Part shown: positions 16,584-26,025 of the stretch, one piece after another
Position numbering within the stretch: position 1 is the first letter of the stretch
How the letters are laid out: each line of letters opens with the position of its first letter
Source of the DNA: Sphingomonas kaistensis
Lineage (GTDB): Bacteria > Pseudomonadota > Alphaproteobacteria > Sphingomonadales > Sphingomonadaceae
Length of the DNA: 64,000 nucleotides
Assembly (NCBI RefSeq): GCF_036884275.1
Contig: NZ_CP145607.1
Location: forward strand, 2,653,001-2,717,000
Direction of reading: 5' to 3'
Position numbers and translations under genes: made by a program
The notes under the pieces: generated by a model
Seen by the model: the letters and a program-made list of their open reading frames with translations, nothing else
What the model was told of the DNA's origin: nothing
Database searches by the model: none

Positions 16584-17243
16584 TCAGTGATGTCCGTGGG
16601 GTGACGCGTTGCCGGGAAAGCCGACCTTGTTGGAGAGGATCACCGCCTGGGTCCGGCTGAAGACGTTGAGCTTGGCGAGGATGGCCGACACGTGGGCCTT
16701 CACCGTGGTCATCGATACGTCGAGGTCGAAGGCAATCTGCTTGTTGAGCTTGCCGGCAACGATCAGGCCGAGCACGACCGTCTGCTGCGGCGTCAGCGAG
16801 GCGATCTTGGCGAGTATGGTGTCGCGTTCCTGATCCACCGCATCGGGCGCGTGCAGTTCGTCCGGGACGTAGACGTCGCCCGACAGCACCGCATTCACGG
16901 CCGAGATGATGGCGCTGCGTTTCATCGACTTGACGATGAAGCCCGACGCGCCGGCATCAAGCGCTCCGCGGATATTCTGGCGGTCGGTCGCGGCCGAGAC
17001 CATGATCACCGGAACCGCCGGATGATGGTCGCGGATCCGGGTCAGGCCATCGAACGCCGAGGCGTCGGGGACATGAAGGTCGAGCAGGACGAAATCGAGG
17101 TCGTCCGCGCGGTTCATGCAGTCGAGCGCTTCGGCGATCGAGCTTGCCTCATGGACGGTGCAATCGTCGAAGCCGGCACTGATCAGCGACCGGAGGCCGT
17201 CGCGCATCAGCGGATGATCGTCGACAATCAACACTTGGGTCAC
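16584..17243 (-). CDS. LuxR/NarL-type response regulator
   Basis: A 219-aa two-component regulator. The receiver (about 1-120) has IVDDHP, phospho-acceptor D55 in FVLLDLHVPD and the conserved Lys in IVKSMK. The output domain (about 150-210) is a GerE/LuxR helix-turn-helix (LTPQQTVVLGLIVAGKLNKQ, VSMTTVKAHVSAILAKL). GTG 17243 sits 8 bases after GGGAG; GTG 17249 is the alternative. It follows the PQQ dehydrogenase gene by 92 bases in the same direction, matching the AgmR/ErdR-type regulators of PQQ-alcohol regulons, and would activate the cluster. Confidence 0.9.
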   Translation of the reverse strand: MTQVLIVDDHPLMRDGLRSLISAGFDDCTVHEASSIAEALDCMNRADDLDFVLLDLHVPDASAFDGLTRIRDHHPAVPVIMVSAATDRQNIRGALDAGASGFIVKSMKRSAIISAVNAVLSGDVYVPDELHAPDAVDQERDTILAKIASLTPQQTVVLGLIVAGKLNKQIAFDLDVSMTTVKAHVSAILAKLNVFSRTQAVILSNKVGFPGNASPHGHH

Positions 17244-17335
17244 GGTCACCGGCTCCCTGCCTGCGGAGCCTAGCGCGGCCGCAAGCGTCGTCAAAGGGCC
17301 GGGCGCCCGCTCGGGGCGAGCGCCCTGCCAACGGA

Positions 17336-19066
17336 TCATGACGGCAGCTTGAAGACCCAGAGCGAGCCGCCCTGATTGATATGCTGGACGGCCTTGGCGA
17401 CCTCGCCGCCCCACAGCGGAACCGCGCCGCCCCAGCCGCTCATCACCGCGACATATTGCTGGCCGTCCTGCTCCCAGGTGACCGGCGAGCCGACCACGCC
17501 CGACCCGGTGTTGAACTTCCACAATTCCTTGCCGGTCTGCGCGTCGAAGGCCTTGAGATAGCCTTCTGGCGTTCCGGTGAAGACGAGGTTGCCGGCGGTC
17601 GACAGCACCCCGCCCCACAGCGGCGCCTTGTTCTTATATTCCCATTTGATCTTGCCGGTCGCCGGATCCATCGCGCGAAGCACGCCGATGTGGTCTTCGT
17701 AGAGCGGTTTGATGGTGAATCCGGCGCCAAGGTAAGCCGCGCCCTTCTTGTAGGCGACGGGCTCGTTCCAGATGTCCATGCCCCATTCGTTGGATGGAAT
17801 GTAGAACATGCCGGTCTGCTTGCTGTAGCTCATCGGCATCCAGTTCTTGCCGCCGAGGAAGCTCGGCGCGGAGAACACCGTGCTGCCCTTTTCCGCGGTC
17901 GGCGCGCTGGGACGGTTGGCGGCGACGAAATTGGGCCGCCCCTGCTTGTTGAAGCCATTCGCCCAGGTGGTCTTCGAAACGAACGGATTGGCCGAGATAA
18001 ACTTGCCGTTGGTGCGGTCGAGGACGAAGAAATAGCCGTTGCGATCGGCTTTGGCGCCGAGCTTGCGGCCGCCGGCGTCGAACGGGATGAATTCGTTCAC
18101 CCCGTCGAAGTCCCAGCCGTCGTGCGGCGTGGTCTGATAATGCCACTTGATCTCGCCACTGTCGGGATCGAGCGCGACGGTCGACGAGGTATAGAGGTTG
18201 TCGCCCGGGCGAAGGTGGCTGTTCCAGGGAGCCGGGTTGCCGGTGCCGAAATAGAGCAGGTTGGTGCCCGGATCGTAGGTGCCGCCGAGCCAGGTGGCGC
18301 CGCCGCCGCTCTTCCACAGGTCGCCCTGCCAGCTTGCATTGAGCTTGCCGGTCATGGTCGAGGGCTTGCCGTTCAATTGTCCCACATGGCCCTCGACGGT
18401 CGGCCGCGACCAGACCAGTTCGCCGGTGTTGACGTCGCGGGCCTCGACCTTGCCGACGATGCCGAACTCGCCGCCCGAATTGCCGTAGATGACCTTGCCC
18501 TTCACGATCAGCGGAGCGGCCGTGAAGCTGTAGCCGGCGTCGTAGGGCGCGAGGGTTTTGTTCCAGATCACCTTCCCGGTCTGGCGGTTGAGCGCGACGA
18601 GATGCGCATCGAGCGTTCCGAAGATGATCTTGTCACCGTAGATGGCGGCACCGCGATTGACGACGTCGCAGCACGGCATGATTCCGTCTGGGAGGCGGGC
18701 GTCATACTGCCATTTCTCTTCCCCGGTGCGGGCGTCGAAGGCGAACACCCGGCTGTACGAACCGGTGACGTAGATCATGCCGTCATAGACGATCGGCTGC
18801 GATTCCTGGCCGCGCTGCTTTTCGCCGCCGAGCGAGGCGGTGTAGGCCGGGACCATCCGGCCGACGTTGTCGGCGTTGATCTTCGTCAGCGTGCTGAAGC
18901 GCTGGCCTTGCGGCCCCATGCCATAGGTCAGGACGTCGCCGGGAGTCGCGGCGTCGTTCATCAGCTCCGCATCGCCGGGGCCTGCGGATTGCGCGCTTAG
19001 CGGGCCGGTCAGCCCCAGCGTTGCAGCCGCCAGAATCGTGGTCGAGCGCATCATGATCTTGAACAT
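17336..19066 (-). CDS. PQQ-dependent alcohol dehydrogenase with lanthanide-type DFD motif
   Basis: A 576-aa periplasmic quinoprotein oxidising primary alcohols to aldehydes. A signal peptide ([19 protein letters not shown]) is followed by an eight-bladed propeller with repeated W-docking motifs. The vicinal CysCys that stacks on PQQ is in MPCCDVV (about 132-133). The catalytic Asp is about residue 319 in [12 protein letters not shown], and a second Asp lies two residues on, which in XoxF and PedH marks lanthanide-dependent enzymes; calcium enzymes have Ala, Ser or Thr there. There is no C-terminal haem domain, so electrons leave via a separate cytochrome. ATG 19066 has GGAGGGG upstream. Confidence 0.93.
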   Translation of the reverse strand: MFKIMMRSTTILAAATLGLTGPLSAQSAGPGDAELMNDAATPGDVLTYGMGPQGQRFSTLTKINADNVGRMVPAYTASLGGEKQRGQESQPIVYDGMIYVTGSYSRVFAFDARTGEEKWQYDARLPDGIMPCCDVVNRGAAIYGDKIIFGTLDAHLVALNRQTGKVIWNKTLAPYDAGYSFTAAPLIVKGKVIYGNSGGEFGIVGKVEARDVNTGELVWSRPTVEGHVGQLNGKPSTMTGKLNASWQGDLWKSGGGATWLGGTYDPGTNLLYFGTGNPAPWNSHLRPGDNLYTSSTVALDPDSGEIKWHYQTTPHDGWDFDGVNEFIPFDAGGRKLGAKADRNGYFFVLDRTNGKFISANPFVSKTTWANGFNKQGRPNFVAANRPSAPTAEKGSTVFSAPSFLGGKNWMPMSYSKQTGMFYIPSNEWGMDIWNEPVAYKKGAAYLGAGFTIKPLYEDHIGVLRAMDPATGKIKWEYKNKAPLWGGVLSTAGNLVFTGTPEGYLKAFDAQTGKELWKFNTGSGVVGSPVTWEQDGQQYVAVMSGWGGAVPLWGGEVAKAVQHINQGGSLWVFKLPS

Positions 19067-19170
19067 CACACCCCTCCGTTGCAGCGGCTCGCGCACTTTG
19101 CCTGGCGCTACCCCTGTTAAGACCCGGTCAGGCTACTTGGTTGAGCGAGGCGGCATATTGCACCTTGGGC

Positions 19171-20022
19171 CTAGCCCCGAAGCGGTGCCTTGGGCGTCAC
19201 CCCGTAGCGGGCGAAGATCGGATCGAGGCTCCTGTCCGCGCGCATCGCGACGATCAGTTCCTCGACCGCGTCGCCAAGGTCGCGGCTGTCGTCCCGAACG
19301 GCGATCCCGACATCCCAGCCCGCACTCGGCAGCGCGGGCAGCGGTCCCTTGCGCGGGATGAAGGACTTGCCCGACGGCTGGGCCATTGCGAACTCGACCT
19401 GGGCGCGGGACGCCATCACCACGTCGGCCTTGTCCGCGGGGATGAGATCGAGCGCAGCCTTGGCGCTCATCTCGTGGCGAACGTCGCCGCGAAGCACGCC
19501 GCCGAAACTTCCCGTCAGGTAAAAATCGGGAATCGAATCGAGCTCCGCCGCCAGCCGCTTGCCCTTGAACTGCGGCGGCGGCACTTCGCAATCGACCTCG
19601 CGTGAGCAGGCGAGCGCGAAGCCTTCGCGGTAATAAGGCGCGACGATCGCGACCCGGTCGTTCTGCTTGGCGAACTGCGGATCGTAGGGAACGTGAAGCA
19701 TGATGTCGGCGACGCCCCCGCCGATCAGCGAGCCACGCCAGATCATGTTGCGAAGGTCGTCATCGGCGCTTTCGTCCGCCATGAAATCCATGATCTCGGC
19801 TTTGAGCCCAAGCCTGGCGGCGAGCGCCTTGCCCAAGTCGACGTCGATGCCGGTGAAGGCCTCGCCCTCCTTCCATGACCAGGGCGCGAAGTCGCGATAG
19901 ACCGCGACCTTGAGCACACCTGTCTCGCGCACTTTTCGAAGCGGGGCGGCGAAGGCGGTGGAAACCGAAAGGGTGCTGGCGGCGGCGAGACCTCCTGCAA
20001 CGAAGGCGCGGCGGGAAAGCAT
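19171..20022 (-). CDS. quinoprotein-associated periplasmic binding protein (MoxJ-like)
   Basis: A 283-aa protein of the ABC-type solute-binding fold, starting MLSRRAFVAGGLAAASTLSV, a Tat-like twin-arginine signal. The mature part begins VRETGVLKVAVYRDFAPWSW, as in amino-acid-binding-like proteins, and matches the subgroup encoded with PQQ dehydrogenases. No permease or ATPase genes are nearby, so it is probably not a transporter part; MoxJ/XoxJ-type proteins help mature the dehydrogenase. It sits between the cytochrome and dehydrogenase genes, starting 1 base after the cytochrome stop. Confidence 0.85.
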   Translation of the reverse strand: MLSRRAFVAGGLAAASTLSVSTAFAAPLRKVRETGVLKVAVYRDFAPWSWKEGEAFTGIDVDLGKALAARLGLKAEIMDFMADESADDDLRNMIWRGSLIGGGVADIMLHVPYDPQFAKQNDRVAIVAPYYREGFALACSREVDCEVPPPQFKGKRLAAELDSIPDFYLTGSFGGVLRGDVRHEMSAKAALDLIPADKADVVMASRAQVEFAMAQPSGKSFIPRKGPLPALPSAGWDVGIAVRDDSRDLGDAVEELIVAMRADRSLDPIFARYGVTPKAPLRG

Positions 20023-20023
20023 C

Positions 20024-20452
20024 CTATTCTTCGTGAACGGTGTCGAGCCAGCTGCGGATCGCCCAGCCGGCTTTCTGGCCGAGCACATCGCCGATCGGGG
20101 GCATGTAGACCTTGCCGTCGCGGCTCGACCCCTTGTGGTAGCGCTGGATGTACCAGGCATCCCCCGCTTCGCCCACGTCGAGGTAGCGAAGGTCGGGAGC
20201 GATCCCGCCGCTGATCCCTTCGAGGCCATGACAGCGCGCGCAATTCTGGTTGTAGGCCGACTTGCCGATCGCGATCGCTTTGGGATTGCCGCGATACGGG
20301 TTCTTCTCGATCCAGGCTTCGCCGATGTCGGGCAGCGCGCTGGTGTCCACCGCCTGCAGAACCACGTTGCCGTGCGCGGTGACCCGCGACGTGACGGCGG
20401 CGGCGAGGGTGGCAACGCTTGCCATCAACGCGAGGCTCGCAAGGTGACGCAT
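20024..20452 (-). CDS. pedF: cytochrome c-550 PedF-type
   Basis: A 142-aa single-haem periplasmic cytochrome c. A signal peptide (MRHLASLALMASVATLAAAV) is followed by the haem-binding CARCH and a distal Met region (YMPPIGDVLG). It matches the PedF group that accepts electrons from PQQ alcohol dehydrogenases. It is the first gene of the leftward operon cytochrome, MoxJ-like protein, dehydrogenase, and divergent from the beta-propeller gene across a 125-base region containing the ACTTTGGTAGTA motif. Confidence 0.92.
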   Translation of the reverse strand: MRHLASLALMASVATLAAAVTSRVTAHGNVVLQAVDTSALPDIGEAWIEKNPYRGNPKAIAIGKSAYNQNCARCHGLEGISGGIAPDLRYLDVGEAGDAWYIQRYHKGSSRDGKVYMPPIGDVLGQKAGWAIRSWLDTVHEE

Positions 20453-20577
20453 ATCCACTTTCTCCAATTCCGCGCGAAATCTAAATCCGTTCAAGACCTT
20501 ATGGATTGTCCGCCCGTCGCCCCCCATTAGACTTTGGTAGTAGAGAAGGTCGGCGCGACACGGGGGATAAAGCGGCT
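20453..20577. promoter_or_regulatory. divergent promoter region, pedF / beta-propeller gene
   Basis: 125 bases between two divergent PQQ-cluster genes. ACTTTGGTAGTA lies at 20531-20542 and recurs as ACTTTGGTGGTA at 26787-26798 in the other major divergent promoter of the cluster. It is a candidate operator for the LuxR-type response regulator (inference). Confidence 0.4.
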
Positions 20578-21534
20578 ATGAAAGTCTTAAGCCTGCTGGC
20601 GCTTGCCGCCCTTCCCCTCCCCGCCGCCGCGACGACGGTCTATGTTTCCAACGAGAGGGCCGGCAGCGTCACCGTGTTCGATGGCGACACGCTGAAACCG
20701 ATCGCGACCTGGAAGGTCGGCAAGCGGCCACGCGGAATCATGCTCAGCCACGACTTCAAAAAACTGTACGTCTGCGCCAGCGACGACAATGCCGTGCTCG
20801 AGCTCGATCCCAGGACCGGCGCGCTGCTGAAGATTTATCCCGCCGGCGAAGATCCCGAACAGTTCGCTCTTTCGCCGGACGGGCGGACGATCGTCACGTC
20901 CAACGAACGGGAAAGCCAGGTCACCGCGATCGACCTGCCGAGCGGAAGCGTTGCCTGGCAGACCGGCGTTGGCGGGGAGCCGGAGGGAATCGCCATCAGT
21001 CCCGACGGCAAGCTGGTCGTATCGACTGCCGAAGAAAGCAACGAAGTCGCGTTTATCGACATGGCGACGCACAAGGTCGTCAGCACGCTGGCGGTGAGCG
21101 AGCGGCCGCGGCATGCGGAATTCACCGCCGATGGTCGCAAGGTCTGGATCAGTTCCGAGATTGCGGGCGAGGTGCAGGTGGTCGACGTCGCGACTCGCAC
21201 GATCGACAAGGTGATCCGCTTCGCCCCGCCCGGGGTGGCGGAGGAGAAAATCCTTCCCGACGGGATCCGCTTCACTCCGGACGGAAAGACCGCGATCGTC
21301 GCGCTCGGCCGGGCCAATGTTGTCGCCATGGTCGATGTCGCGAGCCTTGCGCCGCGCAACTATGTGCCGGTCGGCAAGCGCGTCTGGCATCTCGCGATCA
21401 CCGCCGATGGAAAGCGCGCCTTCGCGGCCAACGGACTTTCGGCCAATGTCTCGGTCATTGACCTCCCCACCGAAAAGGTCGTCGCAACCGTTCCCGCAGA
21501 GGAAGGAGCATGGGGCGTCGCGATCGCGCCCTGA
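20578..21534 (+). CDS. PQQ-catabolism-associated YVTN beta-propeller protein
   Basis: A 318-aa exported protein: a short signal peptide (MKVLSLLALAALPLPAAA) then about seven repeats containing YVSNERAGSVTVFD, ISPDGK and FTPDGK-type blades. This family of YVTN-repeat propellers is encoded with PQQ-alcohol systems; its exact role is not established, though it may serve cofactor handling or scaffold the dehydrogenase complex. ATG 20578 is taken because the signal peptide begins there. It is followed by the porin gene about 100 bases later. Confidence 0.87.
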   Translation: MKVLSLLALAALPLPAAATTVYVSNERAGSVTVFDGDTLKPIATWKVGKRPRGIMLSHDFKKLYVCASDDNAVLELDPRTGALLKIYPAGEDPEQFALSPDGRTIVTSNERESQVTAIDLPSGSVAWQTGVGGEPEGIAISPDGKLVVSTAEESNEVAFIDMATHKVVSTLAVSERPRHAEFTADGRKVWISSEIAGEVQVVDVATRTIDKVIRFAPPGVAEEKILPDGIRFTPDGKTAIVALGRANVVAMVDVASLAPRNYVPVGKRVWHLAITADGKRAFAANGLSANVSVIDLPTEKVVATVPAEEGAWGVAIAP

Positions 21535-21633
21535 TCTGCGGCCCGCCCGAAAGTCCAATATTCGCGCCAATCCACTTAAATCAGCTTTTGCCCCCATCGC
21601 CAGGCTGTGGCCGGCACGAACGGGGGAGGCACC

Positions 21634-23094
21634 ATGAAGACCCTATCCAAGACTCTGCTCGCGGGAACCGCGCTTTCGCTGGCGCTGGGCGTCGCGACAC
21701 CCGCCTATGCGGCCGGCGATACGTCCGCCGCGCTGCTGCTGCGGCTCAAGGAAAAGGGAATCCTTTCCGACGAGGAGTATAACGAGCTGATGGCCGGCCT
21801 CAAGACCGAGGCCGCCGCAGCCACCAGCGTCACGCCGACGTCCGGAGCGCCGGGCGAACCGCAGGCCGCGGCAGCCGCCGCGCTCGACGACAAGAAGCTG
21901 GTGCGGGTGATGGACGGCGGCGGCGTCGGCCTCAACGTCGGGGGCGTCAACCTCAAGGTTTCGGGCAGCGTCAACGCCTTCTACACCCACGAGAATGCCG
22001 ATACGCCGGGCGCTCGCACGACCGTCGTCGGCGGTCTCGCATCGGTCGGCAGCAACACCTCCGCGGTGCGCAACGGGCTGCTTCCGGGCTTCCTCAAGTT
22101 CGACCTGACCACAAACCAGGCCGGATGGGACGTTGGCGCGCATTTCGGCATGTATCCCGGCATCAACAGCGTGTCCGGGGTTGGCGGCGCCAACAGCGCG
22201 GGATCGCCGCAGGCACTGTCGACCGCCGGGATCGATTTCCGTCAGACCTACATCACGGTTGGACGCCCCGAAGTCGGCGAGTTCAAGCTCGGCCGCGACA
22301 TCGGGCTGTTCGCATCGGGCGCGATCCTCAATGACATCACCCTGCTGGCGGTCGGCACGCCGGGCAACAATCCGGCGCCGTCCAACACCTCGCTTGGGCG
22401 GATCGGCGTCGGCTACATCTACACCGACTTCCAGCCGCAGATCACCTACACCTCGCCGAAGTTCGGCGGACTTCAGGTGTCGGCGGGGATGTTCCAGCCG
22501 CTGCAGACACTTGGCAGCACCGCGTTCGAGACCAATGGGGCGCCCGGCTTCCAGGGCAAGGTCACCTACGACGCCAAGGTCGGCGACGTCGGCGCGAGCC
22601 TGTGGGTGAGCGGGCTGTCGCAGAAGCACCGCAACGGCGCGCTCGGCACCTACACCGGCCGGGCCGTCGACGCCGGCGCAAAGCTGAGCTTCGGGCCGGC
22701 CGCCTTGACCGGCTATTACTACACCGGGAAGGGGGTCGGCACGACGGCGCTGTTCCTGTTCGCCACCGACGGCGCGGGCAACCGCCGCAAGTCGGACGGC
22801 TATTACCTCCAAGGCACGGTGGGTCTCGGCAAGTTCACGGCGGGCGCCAGCTATGGCCGAAGCAATCTCGACTTGACCGGCGCCGAGCGAGCCAATCGCG
22901 ATCGCCGGACCACCACCGGCCTCTACTCACCGCTGCTGGTCGACCATAATTCGAGCTATGTCGGGCAGCTTCGCTATGGCCTGACCGGCTGGGTCACGCT
23001 GATCGGCGAATATACCCGCACCACCTCGGTCGCGACCGGCGGCAACCAGGCCGAAAGCGACGCGATATCGCTGGGTTCGATCATCTTCTTCTGA
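21634..23094 (+). CDS. outer-membrane porin with SHOCT-like N-terminal segment
   Basis: A 486-aa outer-membrane protein. The signal peptide ([19 protein letters not shown]) is followed by a short helix [20 protein letters not shown] that looks like a SHOCT motif, then an Ala-rich linker and a long beta-barrel with alternating Gly/Tyr/Thr strands ending [11 protein letters not shown] with a C-terminal Phe. It would be a general or phosphate-type porin allowing substrates into the periplasm. GGGGGAGG precedes ATG 21634, and a strong terminator follows at 23105-23142. Confidence 0.85.
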   Translation: MKTLSKTLLAGTALSLALGVATPAYAAGDTSAALLLRLKEKGILSDEEYNELMAGLKTEAAAATSVTPTSGAPGEPQAAAAAALDDKKLVRVMDGGGVGLNVGGVNLKVSGSVNAFYTHENADTPGARTTVVGGLASVGSNTSAVRNGLLPGFLKFDLTTNQAGWDVGAHFGMYPGINSVSGVGGANSAGSPQALSTAGIDFRQTYITVGRPEVGEFKLGRDIGLFASGAILNDITLLAVGTPGNNPAPSNTSLGRIGVGYIYTDFQPQITYTSPKFGGLQVSAGMFQPLQTLGSTAFETNGAPGFQGKVTYDAKVGDVGASLWVSGLSQKHRNGALGTYTGRAVDAGAKLSFGPAALTGYYYTGKGVGTTALFLFATDGAGNRRKSDGYYLQGTVGLGKFTAGASYGRSNLDLTGAERANRDRRTTTGLYSPLLVDHNSSYVGQLRYGLTGWVTLIGEYTRTTSVATGGNQAESDAISLGSIIFF

Positions 23095-23104
23095 TCGCCT
23101 CCTA

Positions 23105-23142
23105 GGTGCGCCGTCCGAACAGCGGCGGCGCACCCCTTTTTT
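23105..23142 (+). terminator. rho-independent terminator after the porin gene
   Basis: GGTGCGCCG at 23105-23113 pairs with CGGCGCACC at 23126-23134 around a 12-base loop. The run of six T follows at 23137-23142. It lies 10 bases after the porin stop and 14 bases before the acetyl-CoA synthetase start, so that gene needs readthrough or a promoter within the porin gene end. Confidence 0.85.
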
Positions 23143-23155
23143 GTTCGGAGCCGTC

Positions 23156-25081
23156 ATGGCCAGCACATTCTTCGACCCGGATTCCGAGCTATCGCACCCC
23201 GCCGCGCTTGACGCGAAAGGCTATGCCGAGGCCTACCGCCGGTCGATCGGGGACGGCGAAGCCTATTGGAACGCTGAAGTCGACCGACTCGACTGGATCA
23301 GGCGTCCCACCCGTTTCGACGAAAGCAGCTTCGACGAAGCCGACTTCCAGGTCCGCTGGTTCGCCGACGGCCTGCTGAACGTCAGCGCCAATTGTCTCGA
23401 CCGGCACCTCGACGAACTCGGCGACACGCCGGCGATCATCTGGGAGCCGGACGACCCCTCCGCCGCGTCCCGCACCCTCACCTATCGCGAGCTCCATCGG
23501 GAGATCTGCCGCTTCGCCAATGTGCTCAAACGCCTTGGCGTGAAGCGCGGCGACAGGGTCACCCTCTACCTGCCGATGATCCCCGAGGCGGCGATGGCGA
23601 TGCTCGCCTGCGCGCGGATCGGGGCGATCCACTCGGTGGTGTTCGGGGGATTCTCGCCCGAAAGCATCGCGCAGCGGATCGTCGATTGCGACAGCAGCAT
23701 CTGCATCACCGCCGATCAGGGGCTGCGCGGCGGGAAAGTGGTGCCACTGCAGGCCAATGTCGCGGCCGCCGCCAAGCTTGCGCCGTCGCTGACCACCCGC
23801 CTGATCATTCGCACCGCCGATGCGCCGCTGGTGCTCGAGCCGGGCGAACACGAGTATGCGGTGCTGGTCGCCGACGTCGACGACGACTGCCCGCCCGAGC
23901 CGATGAACGCGGAGGATCCGTTGTTCATCCTCTACACCTCGGGATCGACCGGGAAGCCCAAGGGGGTGGTGCATTCGAGCGGCGGTTATCTGCTGTGGGC
24001 CAGCCTCACCCATCAGACCGCGTTCGACTATCGCCGCGGCGAAGTATTCTGGTGCGCGGCCGACGTCGGCTGGATCACGGGACACAGCTACATCGTCTAT
24101 GGCCCGCTCGCGAACGGCGCGACCACGCTGATGTTCGAAGGCGTGCCGACCTGGCCGACCCCGGCGCGCTTCTGGGAGGTGGTAGACCGCCACCAGGTGA
24201 CGACGCTGTTCACCGCACCGACGGTGCTGCGCGCGCTGATGCGCGAGGGCGATCATCACGTGACGTCGACCTCGCGCATCAGCTTGCGGCTGCTCGGCTC
24301 GGTTGGAGAGCCGATCAACCCGGAAGCCTGGCGCTGGTTTCACGAGGTTCCGGGCGGAGGTCGCTGCCCGATCGTCGACATGTGGTGGCAGACCGAGACC
24401 GGCGGAGGCATGATCATGCCGCTGCCCGGCGCCTGGCCGCAGAAGCCTGGATCCGCCACCCTTCCCTTCATGGGCGTCGAGCCGGTCATCGTCGATGGCG
24501 AGGGCCGGCGGCTGGAGGGAGCGACCGAAGGCAATCTGTGCATCGTGCGTAGCTGGCCGGGGCAGATGCGCACCGTGTGGAATGATCACGAGCGCTTCTT
24601 CCAGACCTACTTCTCGACTTTTCGCGGCCTTTATTTCACGGGCGACGGGTGCCGCCGCGACGAGGACGGCTATTACTGGATCACCGGGCGCGTCGACGAT
24701 GTCATCAATGTCTCCGGCCACCGGCTCGGCACCGCCGAGATCGAAAGCGCGCTGGTCCTTCATCCCGCCGTAGCGGAAGCCGCCGTGGTCGGCTTTCCCC
24801 ACGACCTCAAAGGCCAGGGCATCCACGCCTACGTCATCCTCAACGCGGGCTCGGCGGCGGAGAGCGAGCAGCTTCGCCAGTGGGTGCGCAAGGAGATCGG
24901 CCCGATCGCCACCCCCGACCGCATCCAGTTCGCGCCGGGGCTTCCCAAGACCCGTTCGGGCAAGATCATGCGGCGGATCCTGCGCAAGGTGGCTGAGGGG
25001 GATTTCGCCAATTTCGGCGATACCTCGACGCTGGCCGAACCGGGGGTGGTCGACGCGCTGGTCGCGCAGCGGGTCGCCTAG
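23156..25081 (+). CDS. acs: acetyl-CoA synthetase (AMP-forming)
   Basis: A 641-aa enzyme converting acetate, ATP and CoA to acetyl-CoA; the length is as expected for the family. The P-loop-like motif is [13 protein letters not shown], the acetyl-AMP motif is WWQTETGG, and the hinge and CoA parts include [20 protein letters not shown]. The C-terminal [11 protein letters not shown] carries the Lys that is regulated by acetylation in this family. It closes the alcohol to acetyl-CoA route with the dehydrogenases upstream. Its end overlaps the stop region of the opposite-strand metallo-hydrolase gene by four bases. Confidence 0.95.
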   Translation: MASTFFDPDSELSHPAALDAKGYAEAYRRSIGDGEAYWNAEVDRLDWIRRPTRFDESSFDEADFQVRWFADGLLNVSANCLDRHLDELGDTPAIIWEPDDPSAASRTLTYRELHREICRFANVLKRLGVKRGDRVTLYLPMIPEAAMAMLACARIGAIHSVVFGGFSPESIAQRIVDCDSSICITADQGLRGGKVVPLQANVAAAAKLAPSLTTRLIIRTADAPLVLEPGEHEYAVLVADVDDDCPPEPMNAEDPLFILYTSGSTGKPKGVVHSSGGYLLWASLTHQTAFDYRRGEVFWCAADVGWITGHSYIVYGPLANGATTLMFEGVPTWPTPARFWEVVDRHQVTTLFTAPTVLRALMREGDHHVTSTSRISLRLLGSVGEPINPEAWRWFHEVPGGGRCPIVDMWWQTETGGGMIMPLPGAWPQKPGSATLPFMGVEPVIVDGEGRRLEGATEGNLCIVRSWPGQMRTVWNDHERFFQTYFSTFRGLYFTGDGCRRDEDGYYWITGRVDDVINVSGHRLGTAEIESALVLHPAVAEAAVVGFPHDLKGQGIHAYVILNAGSAAESEQLRQWVRKEIGPIATPDRIQFAPGLPKTRSGKIMRRILRKVAEGDFANFGDTSTLAEPGVVDALVAQRVA

Positions 25082-26025
25082 CGCGCGTCCACCCGTGGCA
25101 GCTGCGTGGCTTCAAGCGCCGGGTAGAAATGCGCCACCGAGCGTTGCAGTTCGTAGCGGGCCGCCTTGAGCGAGGCGAAGCGCGCGGGGATCGGCACGTT
25201 GCCGGCCTCGACCATGTCGAGCCCTGCTGCCAGCGACCCGCGAAGGTTTTCCTGGACCCAGTCGATCCAGGCCTCGGTCTGATCGATTGCCAGGGTCGGG
25301 GTCGGATCGAATGGGCCGTGCCCCGGGAGTACCGACCTATGCGGAAGAGCACGAAGGGTCGCGAGCGACTGCTTCCAGCGCGCAACGTCCGCATGAGGGG
25401 TCGACGCGGCGCGCCCGTTGAACACTAGGTCACCGGCGATCAGGACGCCGCTTTTCTCGTCCATGATGACAAGGTCGCTGGCGCTGTGCCCGCCGAGTGG
25501 CAGCAGGCGCAAGGGACGTCCTCCGATCGTCTCGACCCCGGCAGCGGCCGTTCGTCCCGGTAAGTTGAATTCGGTCCCCCGCATCCAGTCACCGAGCAAT
25601 CGGTACATGCCGTCGGCAAAGCCCTGGTGCTCGGTGAGCGGCAGGTCGCGGAATTGGCGGGTGGCAGCGACAATGGCGGGGTCGAAGGCCGCTGCGCCAT
25701 AATCGTGGTCGGGGTGGAAGTGCGTGAGGTAGACGCGGGCAACCGTGCCGCCGCCCAGCCTTGCCGCCACCGCCTTGAGCTCGGTCCCGTAGCGCAGCGA
25801 CGGGCCCGCATCGACCACCACCGCACCGGCATCGGTCGCAATGATCGCGAGATTGGCGATGGCGCCGCCATTGCTGCTAGCAATCGGTTCATCCGCGCCG
25901 CGAACGATCCAGATCCCGTCACCGACCGGCTCGGGGCGAATGCGGTAGCCAAAAGGTTGCGCCAGCGCCGGCGGAGCAGCGACGGCGGCGAGTGCTCCAC
26001 CTAGAAAGGCGCGCCGGCGGATCAG
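25078..26025 (-). CDS. quinoprotein relay zinc metallo-hydrolase (MBL fold), CTG start likely
   Basis: A 315-aa metallo-beta-lactamase-fold protein of the SoxH-like group found in PQQ clusters. The zinc motif is [10 protein letters not shown], with further ligands in [16 protein letters not shown] and PGHGPFD. No ATG, GTG or TTG exists at a suitable place: the first is GTG 25821, which would remove the signal and the first fold strands. The frame extends cleanly to a CTG at 26025 that overlaps the SoxYZ stop (CTGA), giving an N-terminus [19 protein letters not shown], a Tat-type signal. I therefore choose CTG. The hydrolase is coupled to the SoxYZ-like carrier gene. Confidence 0.85.
   Translation of the reverse strand: MIRRRAFLGGALAAVAAPPALAQPFGYRIRPEPVGDGIWIVRGADEPIASSNGGAIANLAIIATDAGAVVVDAGPSLRYGTELKAVAARLGGGTVARVYLTHFHPDHDYGAAAFDPAIVAATRQFRDLPLTEHQGFADGMYRLLGDWMRGTEFNLPGRTAAAGVETIGGRPLRLLPLGGHSASDLVIMDEKSGVLIAGDLVFNGRAASTPHADVARWKQSLATLRALPHRSVLPGHGPFDPTPTLAIDQTEAWIDWVQENLRGSLAAGLDMVEAGNVPIPARFASLKAARYELQRSVAHFYPALEATQLPRVDAR

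Noticed and set aside
17381..19000. 539-codon rightward frame opposite the PQQ dehydrogenase
   Set aside because: It is an antisense shadow; the leftward frame has a complete signal peptide, CysCys and DFD motifs.
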